From Rubrivirga sp. SAORIC476 (GTDB lineage Bacteria > Bacteroidota > Rhodothermia > Rhodothermales > Rubricoccaceae), in assembly GCF_002283555.1 (NCBI RefSeq), contig NZ_MVOI01000003.1, forward strand, positions 62,001-126,000: a stretch of DNA of 64,000 bases, read 5' to 3'. Below are positions 1 to 8,474 of this stretch, one piece after another; position 1 is the stretch's first letter; each line of letters opens with the position of its first letter. The translations under genes were made by a program, and so were the position numbers. The notes under the pieces are model-generated. The model saw nothing but the letters and a program-made list of their open reading frames with translations, did no database searches and had not been told where the DNA came from.

Positions 1-490
1 CCGCCACGATGGCGACCAGCGCGAGCACGAATGCCCACTTCAGCAGGCCGCCGAGGAACGAAAAGTCCTTGCCGGTGAAGAACACGATGGCCGTCAGCGC
101 CGAGAAGCCGAGCAGCGTCACCCAGGCCGCGCTCGCGATCACCCCGCCGCCGACTGACTGCTCCGCGATCCAGAGCAGCGGGACGAAGATGACTGCCTCG
201 GCGAGCACGAACGCCCCGAGGGCGCCATACTGGGCCGCCTTCGACTCAGCGCGCGCCGCCGCGCTGGACGCGAACCAGCTCACGACCACGAACCCACCCA
301 GCACCAGCAACCAACTGACGCTCGTCATGGCTCGAGCCATCGGCTCGGCGATGCCGGAGGTAAAGAAGAAGACCTCGATGAGCGCGAACAGCAGGATGGC
401 GCCGAGGAGGTGCGCGTATGTGCGCGTCAGGAACGCCGCGCGGGCGTCGTCGCCGAGAGCGGCGACCGGGGTGCGATAGAGGGTGTCCAT
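1..490 (-). CDS. Bax inhibitor-1/YccA family membrane protein (3' end outside window)
   Basis: Translating the minus strand from the ATG at 490 gives an open frame to the window edge (163 codons, no stop). It begins MDTLYRTPVAALGDDARAAF, followed by alternating hydrophobic stretches: AHLLGAILLFALIEVFFF at about 24-41, SWLLVLGGFVVVSWF at about 55-69, a third at about 83-100, and more toward the edge. Short polar start, a conserved TRTYAHL segment before helix 1 and evenly spaced helices are what I expect of the BI-1/YccA (UPF0005) family, which are six- to seven-helix inner-membrane proteins implicated in ion leak and protease regulation. The C-terminal half is missing, so the conserved C-terminal acidic residues cannot be checked. 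The next minus-strand gene ends upstream and no terminator is visible between them. Confidence 0.75.
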   Translation of the reverse strand, partial: MDTLYRTPVAALGDDARAAFLTRTYAHLLGAILLFALIEVFFFTSGIAEPMARAMTSVSWLLVLGGFVVVSWFASSAAARAESKAAQYGALGAFVLAEAVIFVPLLWIAEQSVGGGVIASAAWVTLLGFSALTAIVFFTGKDFSFLGGLLKWAFVLALVAIVA

Positions 491-558
491 GGGAAGAAGG
501 AGTCGGAATCGGGGGGTGAACGGCGGAGCGGCGGCATCCGTCTGAGGCCGCCGGGCGC

Positions 559-1725
559 CTACGGGGTCGGGAGGCGTTTGGCGTCGAACAGATCGAATGC
601 CGGATCGGTTCGGCCGAGGAGGGTGCGGGCTGCGAGCAGGCCGAACCGGAGCGCGTAGCCCATGCCGTGTCCCGTGAAGCCGACCGCGACGTGCGCGCCG
701 TCGACGCCGGACACGCCGCCGAGCGCCGGTAGACCATCCGGGCTGAAGCCCATCGTGCCCGACCAGCGGCGCTCGACGGGCAGGCCGGGCCAATACGGAA
801 AGTGCTCGGCGAGGTAGCGTTCGAGGTCGCCCTGGAGCGCCTCGGTGGTCGCGTCGGCGTACCCGACCTCCTCCTCGACGTGGAGGTGCCGGGCGCCGCC
901 GACGAGCACGCGCCCGTCGGGCCGCTGGCGGACGTAGTAGTAGCCGTCGTGCGAATAGACCGGCACATCCAGAAACGGAGCCGTGGGCGCAGTCGCCAGC
1001 ATCTGCGCGCGGACGGGCCGGACGAGTGGCGACAGTTCGGGCAGCAGTTGAGGCAGGTAGGCGTTCGTCGCGATCAGCACGCGGTCGGCCACCACCTCTC
1101 CCCCGCCGACGGCGCCGAGGCGGACCCGCCCGCCCTCGGCCTCGACCGCCTCGGCCCGCCAACCGGTGACGACCTCCGCGCCACTCTCCTCGGCCAGTGC
1201 CCGCACGAGTCGGGCCGGATCGATGGCGCCGCCGGTCGGCACGAACAGCGCGCCGGGGAAGCCGACCGCGGCGACCCGGTCGTCCAGGTCCGACTCGTCC
1301 CACCACGCGCTCTCGATGCCGTCTTCGGCCATCAGCGTGCGTGCGCGGCGGAGGCGGTCGGCCTCGGCGTCCGTGCCTGCGGCGAGGACGCTGCCGGTCG
1401 CCTGGAAGCCCACCTCGCGTCGGGTGCCGATCTCGGCCGCCATCTCGTAGGCCTCGCGCGTGAACGCCCAGATGCGCCGCGCGGCGTCGCGCCCGTAGGC
1501 GTCCACCGCCGAGGCGTAGTCGGACGCGGTCCCCAGGAGCAGGAAGCCCGCGTTGCGCCCGCTCGCGCCGTGCGCCAGCCGCTCGGCCTCCAGAATCGCG
1601 ACACGCAGGGTCGGGTCCAGCCGATGCAGCGCCCATGCGGTCGCGGTGCCGATGATGCCACCGCCGACGATGGCCACGTCGGCGTCGAGGCGGGGCGTGC
1701 GCTGCCAGAGGGAGACGGTCGCCAT
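559..1725 (-). CDS. FAD-dependent oxidoreductase (DAO/glycine oxidase-like family)
   Basis: 388 residues. Residues about 13-45 hold a Rossmann dinucleotide fold (DVAIVGGGIIGTATAWAL, then an acidic strand end at VAILEAE), and HGASGRNAGF follows, the usual FAD-contact segment of the DAO family. The C-terminus carries the second FAD signature (FSPDGLPALGG... GFTGHGMGYALRFG). Members oxidise amines or amino acids with release of hydrogen peroxide; the substrate cannot be read from sequence, and YurR/PuuB/ThiO-like proteins are the nearest types. The ATG at 1725 shares one base with the stop of the upstream reductase gene (TGATG), so the two are surely co-transcribed and probably translationally coupled. 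Longer upstream readings of this frame run antiparallel to the codons of the reductase gene and are shadows. Confidence 0.85.
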   Translation of the reverse strand: MATVSLWQRTPRLDADVAIVGGGIIGTATAWALHRLDPTLRVAILEAERLAHGASGRNAGFLLLGTASDYASAVDAYGRDAARRIWAFTREAYEMAAEIGTRREVGFQATGSVLAAGTDAEADRLRRARTLMAEDGIESAWWDESDLDDRVAAVGFPGALFVPTGGAIDPARLVRALAEESGAEVVTGWRAEAVEAEGGRVRLGAVGGGEVVADRVLIATNAYLPQLLPELSPLVRPVRAQMLATAPTAPFLDVPVYSHDGYYYVRQRPDGRVLVGGARHLHVEEEVGYADATTEALQGDLERYLAEHFPYWPGLPVERRWSGTMGFSPDGLPALGGVSGVDGAHVAVGFTGHGMGYALRFGLLAARTLLGRTDPAFDLFDAKRLPTP

Positions 1726-2711
1726 CAGGTGCGGGTGTCGACCACCACCCGGCCGACCGTGTCGCCATCCACGATCCGGGCACTCCACGCCGGCACGTCG
1801 GCGAGTGGGATGACGGTCTTCTCGACCGCCGACAGCGCGCCCGCCGCGACCGCGTCGGCGAGGCGAGCCCAGGCCTGCTCGCGGAGCGGAACCGGGGCCG
1901 TGTTCGAGTCGATGCCAGCCAGCGTGACGCCGCGCAGGATGAAGGGGAAGACCGTCGTGGCGAGGGCCGGCCCACTTGCGAGGCCGCAGGCCGCCACGCA
2001 GGCGTGGCGCCGCGACTGGGCGAGGAGCGCTGCGAGCGTCGTCCCGCCCACCGAGTCGACGGCACCCGCCCAGACGCCCCGCTGGAGCGGCGGCTCGGCT
2101 GCGTCGGCGAGGGCGTGCCGGTCCACGATCTCTGCCGCGCCGAGCGCCCGCAGGTAGCCGTGTGCCGAGGCGGTCCCCGTCACGGCGTGGACCTCGTAGC
2201 CCGCCGCCGCCAGCAACGCCGTCGCCATCGACCCGACGCCTCCCGAAGCCCCCGTGACTGCAATGGGGCCGGCGTCCGGCCCCACGCCGTGGGCCTCCAG
2301 GGCGAGCACGCTCAGCATCGCCGTGAACCCGGCCGTCCCGATCCACATGGCATCCTCGGCCGAGAGCGAGCCCGGCGACGCCACGAGGTGGTCGGCCGAC
2401 GCGCGTGCGCGCTCTGCAAATCCTCCCCAGCGGTCCTCCCCCGTCCCCCAGCCCGTCAGGATCACCGCGTCGCCCTCCGCCCAGCGGTCCGAGACGGACG
2501 CGGCGACCGTACCGGCGAGGTCGATGCCGGGCACGAAGGGGAAGTCTCCCCGGACGATCTTGCCTCGCCCGGTGACCGCCAGCCCGTCCTTGTAGTTGAG
2601 GCTGGAGTGCGAGACATCGATGAGGACCTCGCCGTCGGGGAGGTCGGCCTCGTCCACCTCGGTGAGCGTGACGGAGAGGTCGGGGTCGCGGGTGAGGAGG
2701 AGCGCGCGCAT
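1725..2711 (-). CDS. acuI: Acryloyl-CoA reductase/YhdH-type MDR oxidoreductase
   Basis: 328 residues, the usual length of the AcuI/YhdH subgroup of zinc-independent medium-chain dehydrogenases. The N-terminus MRALLLTRDP and SSLNYKDGLAVTGRGKIVR near residue 45 are hallmark YhdH segments. VTGASGGVGSMATALLAAAGYEV near 150 is the NADPH-binding Rossmann motif, and FILRGVTLAGIDS near 265 is also typical. Family members reduce acryloyl-CoA to propionyl-CoA with NADPH (DMSP/3-HP metabolism) or act on quinones; which applies here is unknown. I chose the ATG at 2711 because the family begins with MRA; a 21-residue upstream extension would overlap a terminator hairpin. It precedes and overlaps the FAD oxidoreductase gene. 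Confidence 0.85.
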   Translation of the reverse strand: MRALLLTRDPDLSVTLTEVDEADLPDGEVLIDVSHSSLNYKDGLAVTGRGKIVRGDFPFVPGIDLAGTVAASVSDRWAEGDAVILTGWGTGEDRWGGFAERARASADHLVASPGSLSAEDAMWIGTAGFTAMLSVLALEAHGVGPDAGPIAVTGASGGVGSMATALLAAAGYEVHAVTGTASAHGYLRALGAAEIVDRHALADAAEPPLQRGVWAGAVDSVGGTTLAALLAQSRRHACVAACGLASGPALATTVFPFILRGVTLAGIDSNTAPVPLREQAWARLADAVAAGALSAVEKTVIPLADVPAWSARIVDGDTVGRVVVDTRT

Positions 2712-2733
2712 GGGCGGAGCGTGGGGACGGGAC

Positions 2734-2772
2734 AAAAAAAGGGGCGCCCGAGCCTCGCAGCCCGGGCGCCCC
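2734..2772 (-). terminator. Rho-independent terminator of the DUF1328 gene
   Basis: A perfect 10-bp stem (GGGGCGCCCG at 2741-2750 with CGGGCGCCCC at 2763-2772) is followed on the minus strand by seven T (A-run 2734-2740). It lies just after the small DUF1328 gene and just before the acuI start, so it should insulate the two. Confidence 0.85.
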
Positions 2773-2789
2773 ACGGCGGACGCGTATCG

Positions 2790-2948
2790 CTAGAAGACGA
2801 ACGCGAGCACGAAGAGGATGACAGCGGCCACGAGGGCGATCTTGGCGAAGTTGGCCGAGAGGCCGGCGACGCCGCGGAATCCGAGGAGGGCCGCGACGAG
2901 TGCCACGACGGCCAGGATGATAAAGATGTTCAGGAACTCGCCAGCCAT
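2790..2948 (-). CDS. Small DUF1328 (YtjA-like) two-helix membrane protein
   Basis: 52 residues starting [20 protein letters not shown] and ending with a second hydrophobic helix, [19 protein letters not shown]. Between them is a short polar turn, [14 protein letters not shown]. This layout (helix, LLGFxGVAG, (A)xxAK, helix) is that of DUF1328/YtjA, small inner-membrane proteins of unknown function that are common in Proteobacteria and Bacteroidota. The gene is single, with its own strong terminator. A hairpin (2957-2993, 12 bp with one G-U pair) sits in its 5' leader, and a box CAACTTCT (minus strand, 3006-2999) lies 50 nt before the start. Confidence 0.85.
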   Translation of the reverse strand: MAGEFLNIFIILAVVALVAALLGFRGVAGLSANFAKIALVAAVILFVLAFVF

Positions 2949-3058
2949 AGGAGGGAGGGGTGGAGTGAGAAGGGAGCCGTTTCACTCCGCCCCCGCCCAG
3001 AAGTTGCCTAACGACTTAACAGCCACCCATCCGCGCCTTCGCCTCCGCCCTGGCGGGG

Positions 3059-3066
3059 TACCTTTC
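3059..3066 (+). promoter_or_regulatory. Putative -7 promoter box (TACCTTTC) of gcvT
   Basis: Matches seven of eight positions of the Bacteroidota TAnnTTTG element and lies 19 nt before the gcvT ATG, the distance seen at many other genes in this window. No clear -33 element is visible. Confidence 0.5.
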
Positions 3067-3085
3067 CAGACGCCTCCGCCCCTCG

Positions 3086-4204
3086 ATGACCGACACTCCG
3101 CTCCAGATCACCCCCCTTCACGCCCGACACCTCGCCCTCGGCGCCAAGATGGCCCCCTTCGGCGGGTGGGACATGCCCATCCAGTACTCGGGCATCCTCG
3201 ATGAGCACCGCGCCGTGCGCGAGGCGGCGGGCCTGTTCGACGTGAGCCACATGGGTGAGTTCAGGATCCGCGGCCCGCAGGCGCTCGACCTCGCCCAGCG
3301 GCTCGTCACCAACGACGTGACGAAGCTGGCCGATGGCGCCGCCCAGTACGCGGTGCTCTGCCACGAGGGCGGCGGCGCGGTCGACGACCTGCTCGTGTAC
3401 CGCATCGCCGACGACGACGTCCTGCTGGTCGTCAACGCGGCCAACATCGCGACCGACTGGGCCCACGTCACGGCCGAGGCGGGCCGCCTCGGGCTGGACG
3501 CAGAGGTCACCGACGAGTCGGCCGGCTGGGCGCTGCTCGCGCTTCAGGGCCCGACCGCCTTCGACGTGTTCGAGGCCGCGACCGGACTCGACGTCTCGGA
3601 CATCCCCTACTACCACTTCCGCCCGATGGCTGCGGGGACGGTGTTCGGCGCCGACCGTGCCATCGTCTCGCACACGGGCTACACGGGCGAGCGGGGGCTG
3701 GAGCTCTACCTCTCCCCCGACGCCGCCGGACGGGCCTGGGACCTCCTCCTGGCCGCCGGGGCCACCCCTGCCGGGCTCGGCGCCCGCGACACCCTCCGCC
3801 TGGAGGCGGGCTACTGCCTCTACGGTCACGAACTGGACCGCGACACGACGCCCCTTGAAGCGGGCCTCGGCTGGGTGGTCAAGCCGGATGCCAGCGACTT
3901 CGTCGGCCGCGACGCGCTCGTGCGTCAGAAAGCGAACGGCATCCCCCGCAAGCTGGTGGGGCTCGTGGCCGAGGGACGCAGCATTCCCCGCGCGGGCCAC
4001 GAGATCGTGACGACGGATGGGAAGCCGGTCGGCATCGTCACCAGTGGCAGCCAGTCGCCCGTGCTCGGCAAGGGCGTCGCGCTCGGCTACGTCCCCAACG
4101 ATCCAGCGTACACGACGGCGGGCACCGAACTCGGCATCTCCGTGCGCGGGCGCGTCCAGGGCGCGACGGTCACGAAGCCCCCCTTCCACACCTCGACCGC
4201 ATGA
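3086..4204 (+). CDS. gcvT: Glycine cleavage system T protein (aminomethyltransferase)
   Basis: 372 residues, full length. It transfers the aminomethyl carbon from the lipoylated H protein to tetrahydrofolate, giving 5,10-methylene-THF and ammonia. Diagnostic segments are FGGWDMPIQYSGILDEHRAVR (about 25-45), FDVSHMGEFRIRG, LVTNDV, the strand pair SHTGYTGERGLELY near 195, and LRLEAGYCLYGHELD near 235 for folate binding. The C-terminal barrel closes with GIVTSGSQSPVLGKGVALGYV. The rest of the glycine cleavage genes are not in the window. The ATGA overlap with comB shows co-transcription. Confidence 0.97.
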   Translation: MTDTPLQITPLHARHLALGAKMAPFGGWDMPIQYSGILDEHRAVREAAGLFDVSHMGEFRIRGPQALDLAQRLVTNDVTKLADGAAQYAVLCHEGGGAVDDLLVYRIADDDVLLVVNAANIATDWAHVTAEAGRLGLDAEVTDESAGWALLALQGPTAFDVFEAATGLDVSDIPYYHFRPMAAGTVFGADRAIVSHTGYTGERGLELYLSPDAAGRAWDLLLAAGATPAGLGARDTLRLEAGYCLYGHELDRDTTPLEAGLGWVVKPDASDFVGRDALVRQKANGIPRKLVGLVAEGRSIPRAGHEIVTTDGKPVGIVTSGSQSPVLGKGVALGYVPNDPAYTTAGTELGISVRGRVQGATVTKPPFHTSTA

Positions 4205-4929
4205 GCCTCCGCGTCGCCCTCAGCCCGGCGGGCCTCGACCCGGGCACGCTCGATCGCCAGGCGGTCCTGATGATCGACGTGTTCCGCGCCTCGACCACCA
4301 TCGTGACCGCGCTCGCGAACGGAGCTCGCGCTGTCATCCCGGTCGCCGACAAGGGCGAAGCAGGCCGCCTCGCTGCGACCCTGGACCGCGACATGTCGGT
4401 CATGGCCGGGGAGCGCGGGGGGCAGCAGCTGGCGGGCTTCGCGCTCGGCAACTCGCCCCGCAGTTTCACCCCCGAGGTGGTCCGCGGGCGCACGGTCGTG
4501 CTGACGACCACCAACGGGACGGCCGCGCTCGTCAAGGCGCGGGGCGCGGAGCGCCTCGCGGTCGGGGCGCTCGCCAACGCGACCGCGGCGACGGCCTTCC
4601 TGGCGCAGGCCCTGGACGACGGCCTCGACGTGACCCTCCTGTGCGCGGGCTGGGAAGGCCACGTGGCGCTGGAGGACACACTCTGCGCGGGCCTCTTCGT
4701 CGACCGTCTCGCGTCCCACCCGCGTGCTACCCCCACCGACGACGGCGCCCGTATCGCCTCCAGCCTCTATCGCGGTGCCCAGGCGGACCTCGCCCGGGTC
4801 CTCTTCGTCGCCGACCACTCGAAGCGGCTCATCGAGGTGGGCGCGGGCGACGACCTCTCGGACTGCGCGCGCATCGACGTGTCGGACGTGCTGCCGGTCC
4901 TCCGAGACTCCCGGATCGTGGCCGCCTGA
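4201..4929 (+). CDS. comB: 2-phosphosulfolactate phosphatase (ComB family)
   Basis: 242 residues, typical of ComB. The family dephosphorylates 2-phospho-3-sulfolactate in a Mg-dependent reaction, in the coenzyme M route of archaea; the bacterial role is less certain and may concern sulfolactate or phosphatase activity on other 2-hydroxycarboxylates. Characteristic segments are VLMIDVFRASTTIVTAL near 22, an AGERGGQQLAGFALGNSP segment near 68, the strongly conserved TTTNGTAAL near 101, and the C-region ARVLFVADHSKRLIEVG. Its start overlaps the gcvT stop by four bases (ATGA). Sulfonate chemistry next to glycine cleavage is unexplained by known pathways. Confidence 0.9.
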   Translation: MSLRVALSPAGLDPGTLDRQAVLMIDVFRASTTIVTALANGARAVIPVADKGEAGRLAATLDRDMSVMAGERGGQQLAGFALGNSPRSFTPEVVRGRTVVLTTTNGTAALVKARGAERLAVGALANATAATAFLAQALDDGLDVTLLCAGWEGHVALEDTLCAGLFVDRLASHPRATPTDDGARIASSLYRGAQADLARVLFVADHSKRLIEVGAGDDLSDCARIDVSDVLPVLRDSRIVAA

Positions 4930-5050
4930 CCGTCCCCTCGAAGGCGTCGGGGTGGCTCCTGCGGGCTCCCGTCGCCGCGTCGTACCTTCATGCGGCCTCC
5001 ACGCTCGCCTGAGCGCTGAGCGCCGCTCGGCCGTTCGTCCCCCCACGTCC

Positions 5051-7609
5051 GTGAGCAGCACCCGATCCCGAAGCAAGAAGCGGCCCGCCAAGAAGAAGGC
5101 CGCCAGTGGGTTCTCGACGCAGCGCAAGCGCGAGATCCTGGGCATCCTCCTCATCGCGCTCGCCGTCCTCGCGGGGCTGGCCGTGCTCACGTTCTCCGCG
5201 GCCGACGACGGGCGGCTGGCGAACGAGAACTGGGACAGCCTGATGGACCCGGGCGACAACCGGTTCGACAACCTGCTCGGCTTCGTCGGCGCGACGCTCG
5301 CGCGGGCGCTCGTGTCGGGGCTGGTGGGCTACCCGGTGCTCCTGCCCATCGCCGCGCTGCTGGCCTGGGGCTGGGTGCTGCTGCGGCAGAAGACCCCCAT
5401 CTTCCTCCCCACCCTCACCGGCCTCTCGCTCGCGGGCGCGCTCTTCGTCGCGTGCTTCTTCGGCTGGTTCGACGCCCAGATGGACGCGGATCTGGCGGCG
5501 TGGAGCGGCGACCTCGGCATCGGCATCGCGGGGTGGCTCACCAGTGTGCTCAAGCCCGTCGGGTCGTTCATCGTGCTCCTGGTGTCGGTCCTCGTGACGC
5601 TCCTGCTCGTGTGGGACCGCGACATCCAGACCTCGCTGGACCGGGCCGAGGGCGCCGTGACGAGCCTGCGCTCCGGCCTGGCCGAGTCGTGGGCGACCTA
5701 CCGCGCCGGGGCCGCCGAGCGGAAGCAACTCCGTGCCTCGGCTCGCGAGGAAGCGCGGGCCGAACGGGAGGCTCGCCGCGCCGACGCCGCATCCGCGAAG
5801 CCGGCTCCGAAACCCAAGCCGAAGCCGGCGCCCCGACCGGCCCCGGCCGCCTCGGTGCCCACGCGGACCGAGCCAGAGCGCCCCTCCATCCCGGCCGCTG
5901 CCCCCTTCGCCGACGTCCCGCCGAAGCCCGCGCCGACGCTCACGCCCATCGACGCGGACGACCCGCTGCTGGACGACCTCATCCTCGACGAACGGGGGGA
6001 TGGCCCGGCGTTCCACGTCACCGGCCCCGTCGAGGAAGCGACGGCCGACCTCGACGCCGCACGCGGCACCACCGCAGACGCAGCCTCGCTGCCCTACGTC
6101 TTCCCCTCCATCGAACTGCTGGAGGAGTCCGACAGCGACCAGGAGGTCGACTTCGACGAAATCGAGGACAACAAGCAGGTCCTGCTCGACAAGCTGGAGA
6201 CCTACAACATCCAGATCGACGCCATCGAGGCGGTCGTCGGGCCGACCGTCACGCGCTACGAGCTGACGCCCGCGCCGGGCGTCAAGATCAGCCGCATCAC
6301 GGCCCTGGAGGACGACCTCGCGATGGCCCTCGCCGCGCCGGGCATCCGCATCATCGCGCCCATCCCGGGCAAGAGCTCCATCGGCGTCGAGATCCCGAAC
6401 CGGACGCGCGAGATGGTGCGCCTGCGGCAGCTCCTCGCGACGGCCAAGTTCCGAGACGCGGCGCGCAGCGGGAAGATGGCGCTGCCGGTGCCCATCGGCA
6501 AAACCATCGAGGGCGAGGTGTTCATCGAGGACCTCGCCAAGATGCCCCACCTGTTGGTGGCCGGCGCGACGGGCTCGGGCAAGTCGGTCGGCGTGAACGC
6601 GCTCATCGTGGGCCTGCTCTACGCCAAGCACCCGGCCGACCTCAAGTTCGTGATGGTCGACCCGAAGAAGATCGAGCTCAACGGCTACGCGGAGCTGCTG
6701 AACCACTTCTCGGCGATGCCCGAGGACTCCGACGATCCCATCATCACCGACTTCATGGAGGCCGCGGCCGTCCTCCGGTCGTGCGAGCGCGAGATGGAGA
6801 TCCGCTACGACCTGCTCGCCGAGGCGGGCGTGCGCGGCATCGGCGAGTACAATAAGAAGCTCGCCGCGGGGAAGCTGGAGGCCCTCGGCGACAAGCACCG
6901 TCACCTGCCCTACATCGTCGTCATCGTGGACGAGCTGGCGGACCTGATGATGACCTCGGCGAAGGAGGTCGAGGCCCCCATCGCGCGACTGGCCCAGATG
7001 GCGCGGGCCATCGGCATCCACCTCGTGCTGGCGACGCAGCGCCCGTCGGTGGACGTCATCACGGGCCTCATCAAGGCCAACTTCCCATCTCGGATGGCCT
7101 ACCAGACGTCGTCCAAGATCGACTCGCGGACGATCATCGACGGTGGCGGGGCGCAGCAGCTCGTCGGCAACGGCGACCTGCTCCACATGAACGGATCGCG
7201 CCTGACGCGCCTCCAGGGCCCGTTCGTCGGGGTCGATGAGGTGGACGCGATCGCGGGCTTCATCGCCTCTCAGGAGGGCGCCGGGCCGTACCTGCTGCCG
7301 CCGATGGACGCGACCGGCGACGCGCCGAAGGGCTCCGCGGGCGACTCGTCGGAGGACCGCGACGACCTGTTCGAGGACGCCGCCAAGGTGATCGTCCGCA
7401 GCCAGCAGGGGTCGGTGTCGCTGCTCCAGCGCAAGCTGTCGGTCGGCTACACGCGCGCGGCGCGGCTCGTCGACCAGTTGGAGGACGCGGGCATCGTGGG
7501 CCCGTTCGAGGGCTCGAAGGCGCGCGACGTGCTCATCCCGGACGAGTTCGCGCTGGAGACGCACCTCAACCCGGCCGCCCCAGGCGAGTCGGCCGACGTG
7601 GACGCCTGA
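5051..7609 (+). CDS. ftsK: DNA translocase FtsK
   Basis: 852 residues from a GTG at 5051. The Lys/Arg-rich start SSTRSRSKKRPAKKK suits a cytoplasmic N-terminus ahead of four membrane helices (about 35-190). An Ala/Pro/Lys linker (about 200-330) follows, then the alpha domain, and the RecA-like motor with Walker A GATGSGKSVGVN near 505-516 and Walker B VIVDELADLM near 625. The winged-helix gamma domain that reads KOPS-type sequences begins near 775 (VIVRSQQGSVSLLQRKLSVGYTRAARL). It pumps DNA during division and helps XerCD resolve dimers. I chose GTG because no ATG lies between the comB stop and the basic start. A box TACCTTCA at 4983-4990 is a possible promoter element. Confidence 0.95.
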   Translation: MSSTRSRSKKRPAKKKAASGFSTQRKREILGILLIALAVLAGLAVLTFSAADDGRLANENWDSLMDPGDNRFDNLLGFVGATLARALVSGLVGYPVLLPIAALLAWGWVLLRQKTPIFLPTLTGLSLAGALFVACFFGWFDAQMDADLAAWSGDLGIGIAGWLTSVLKPVGSFIVLLVSVLVTLLLVWDRDIQTSLDRAEGAVTSLRSGLAESWATYRAGAAERKQLRASAREEARAEREARRADAASAKPAPKPKPKPAPRPAPAASVPTRTEPERPSIPAAAPFADVPPKPAPTLTPIDADDPLLDDLILDERGDGPAFHVTGPVEEATADLDAARGTTADAASLPYVFPSIELLEESDSDQEVDFDEIEDNKQVLLDKLETYNIQIDAIEAVVGPTVTRYELTPAPGVKISRITALEDDLAMALAAPGIRIIAPIPGKSSIGVEIPNRTREMVRLRQLLATAKFRDAARSGKMALPVPIGKTIEGEVFIEDLAKMPHLLVAGATGSGKSVGVNALIVGLLYAKHPADLKFVMVDPKKIELNGYAELLNHFSAMPEDSDDPIITDFMEAAAVLRSCEREMEIRYDLLAEAGVRGIGEYNKKLAAGKLEALGDKHRHLPYIVVIVDELADLMMTSAKEVEAPIARLAQMARAIGIHLVLATQRPSVDVITGLIKANFPSRMAYQTSSKIDSRTIIDGGGAQQLVGNGDLLHMNGSRLTRLQGPFVGVDEVDAIAGFIASQEGAGPYLLPPMDATGDAPKGSAGDSSEDRDDLFEDAAKVIVRSQQGSVSLLQRKLSVGYTRAARLVDQLEDAGIVGPFEGSKARDVLIPDEFALETHLNPAAPGESADVDA

Positions 7610-7617
7610 CCCCGCCC

Positions 7618-7633
7618 GCCTCGGCGCCGAGGC
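7618..7633. repeat. Intergenic GCCTCGG-CCGAGGC palindrome, copy 1
   Basis: Perfect 16-bp palindrome starting nine bases after the ftsK stop. It belongs to the dispersed palindrome family seen nine times in the window, always in intergenic DNA. Confidence 0.8.
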
Positions 7634-7685
7634 AGGCAACGGAACCCGGCGCGGCGTGTCTCCTCTGACAGCCGTCCCGAGTCCC

Positions 7686-8333
7686 ATGCACCCAGTCGCC
7701 TTTTGTCTCGCGGTCGCCCTCGTCCTGGCGGCGCCCCAAGCGAACGCGTGTTCCTGCGCCCCGCTGCCCTCGCGCGAACTGGCGGCCCGGTCGGCCGACC
7801 TCGTCTTCCTGGCGACGGTCGACTCGGTGGGGCTCGCCCGGGTGTACCCGGTGCCCGGATATCCGCTTCAGGGCATCTGGCTGACCATCGAGGAGGTGCT
7901 CCTCAGCTCGTTACCTTCCCTGCTGTCTGGCAGATCGCGCAAGAGCGGACGCCCAATCACCCTGCATTACGTCCAGGGGACGGCCTGTGGCTATGTGTTT
8001 CGGCCAGGCGAGCGCTACCTCGTCTACGCGCACCGGACCAACGGATCGCTCATGGACGCGTCGGGTTGCGGCCGGACGGCGCTCGCGGCCGACGCCGCGG
8101 AGGAGATCGACTGGCTCCGGTCGCGACGCGCGACATGGGTCCCCATTCCAGACCCCATGGTTGGCCCCCAGCCCGACCGAGTCGTGTCGGGCACAGCCTT
8201 CGACTCGCTGGCGGCGGTCGCCGCGGAGGGTGAGGCCCGCGCCCGCCGCCGCGTTGGGATGAGCATGGCCCTGAACGTCTGCCTCCTGCTGGCGCTCGGG
8301 GTCGTCGCGTGGCGCGCGACGCATCGACCCTAG
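7686..8333 (+). CDS. Membrane-anchored TIMP/NTR-like surface protein
   Basis: 215 residues. A signal peptide (about 1-20, ending QANA) is followed directly by CSCAPL, so the mature protein would begin with a Cys-x-Cys, the hallmark of TIMP/netrin-type NTR domains. FLATVDSV, a strand with YLVYAHR near 115 and paired Cys at about 98 and 129 fit that fold. A single helix near 190-210 (NVCLLLALGVVAWR) plus a basic tail anchors the C-terminus, so the domain would face outward. In bacteria such proteins are uncharacterised; whether this one inhibits proteases is unknown. The ATG at 7686 is chosen because the signal peptide begins there. Confidence 0.6.
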   Translation: MHPVAFCLAVALVLAAPQANACSCAPLPSRELAARSADLVFLATVDSVGLARVYPVPGYPLQGIWLTIEEVLLSSLPSLLSGRSRKSGRPITLHYVQGTACGYVFRPGERYLVYAHRTNGSLMDASGCGRTALAADAAEEIDWLRSRRATWVPIPDPMVGPQPDRVVSGTAFDSLAAVAAEGEARARRRVGMSMALNVCLLLALGVVAWRATHRP

Positions 8334-8348
8334 CGCCCGGACACAGGA

Positions 8349-8386
8349 GCGGGGCCGGGCGTCCCACCACAGGCACCCGGCCCCGC
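8349..8386. terminator. Strong GC hairpin between converging genes
   Basis: Eleven-bp perfect stem GCGGGGCCGGG / CCCGGCCCCGC with a 16-nt loop, between the TIMP-like gene and the converging response-regulator gene. There is no T-run, so intrinsic termination is only suggested. Confidence 0.4.
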
Positions 8387-8474
8387 AACGCTCCCACACG
8401 AGGTGGGGGCGAGAGGGTATGGTACCGCCGACGCCTCTCCCCCACATCCCGAAGGGAGACACGTCCGCGAAGAT

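Noticed and set aside
559-2985. An 808-residue minus-strand reading frame joining acuI antisense-frame sequence to the FAD oxidoreductase
   Set aside because: The first half is Arg/Gly/Pro-rich frame noise in the same strand as acuI; the real protein starts at 1725.
4988-7687. An 899-residue frame antisense to ftsK
   Set aside because: High-GC third-position shadow rich in Arg, Val, Asp and His; no domain is seen and ftsK is certain.
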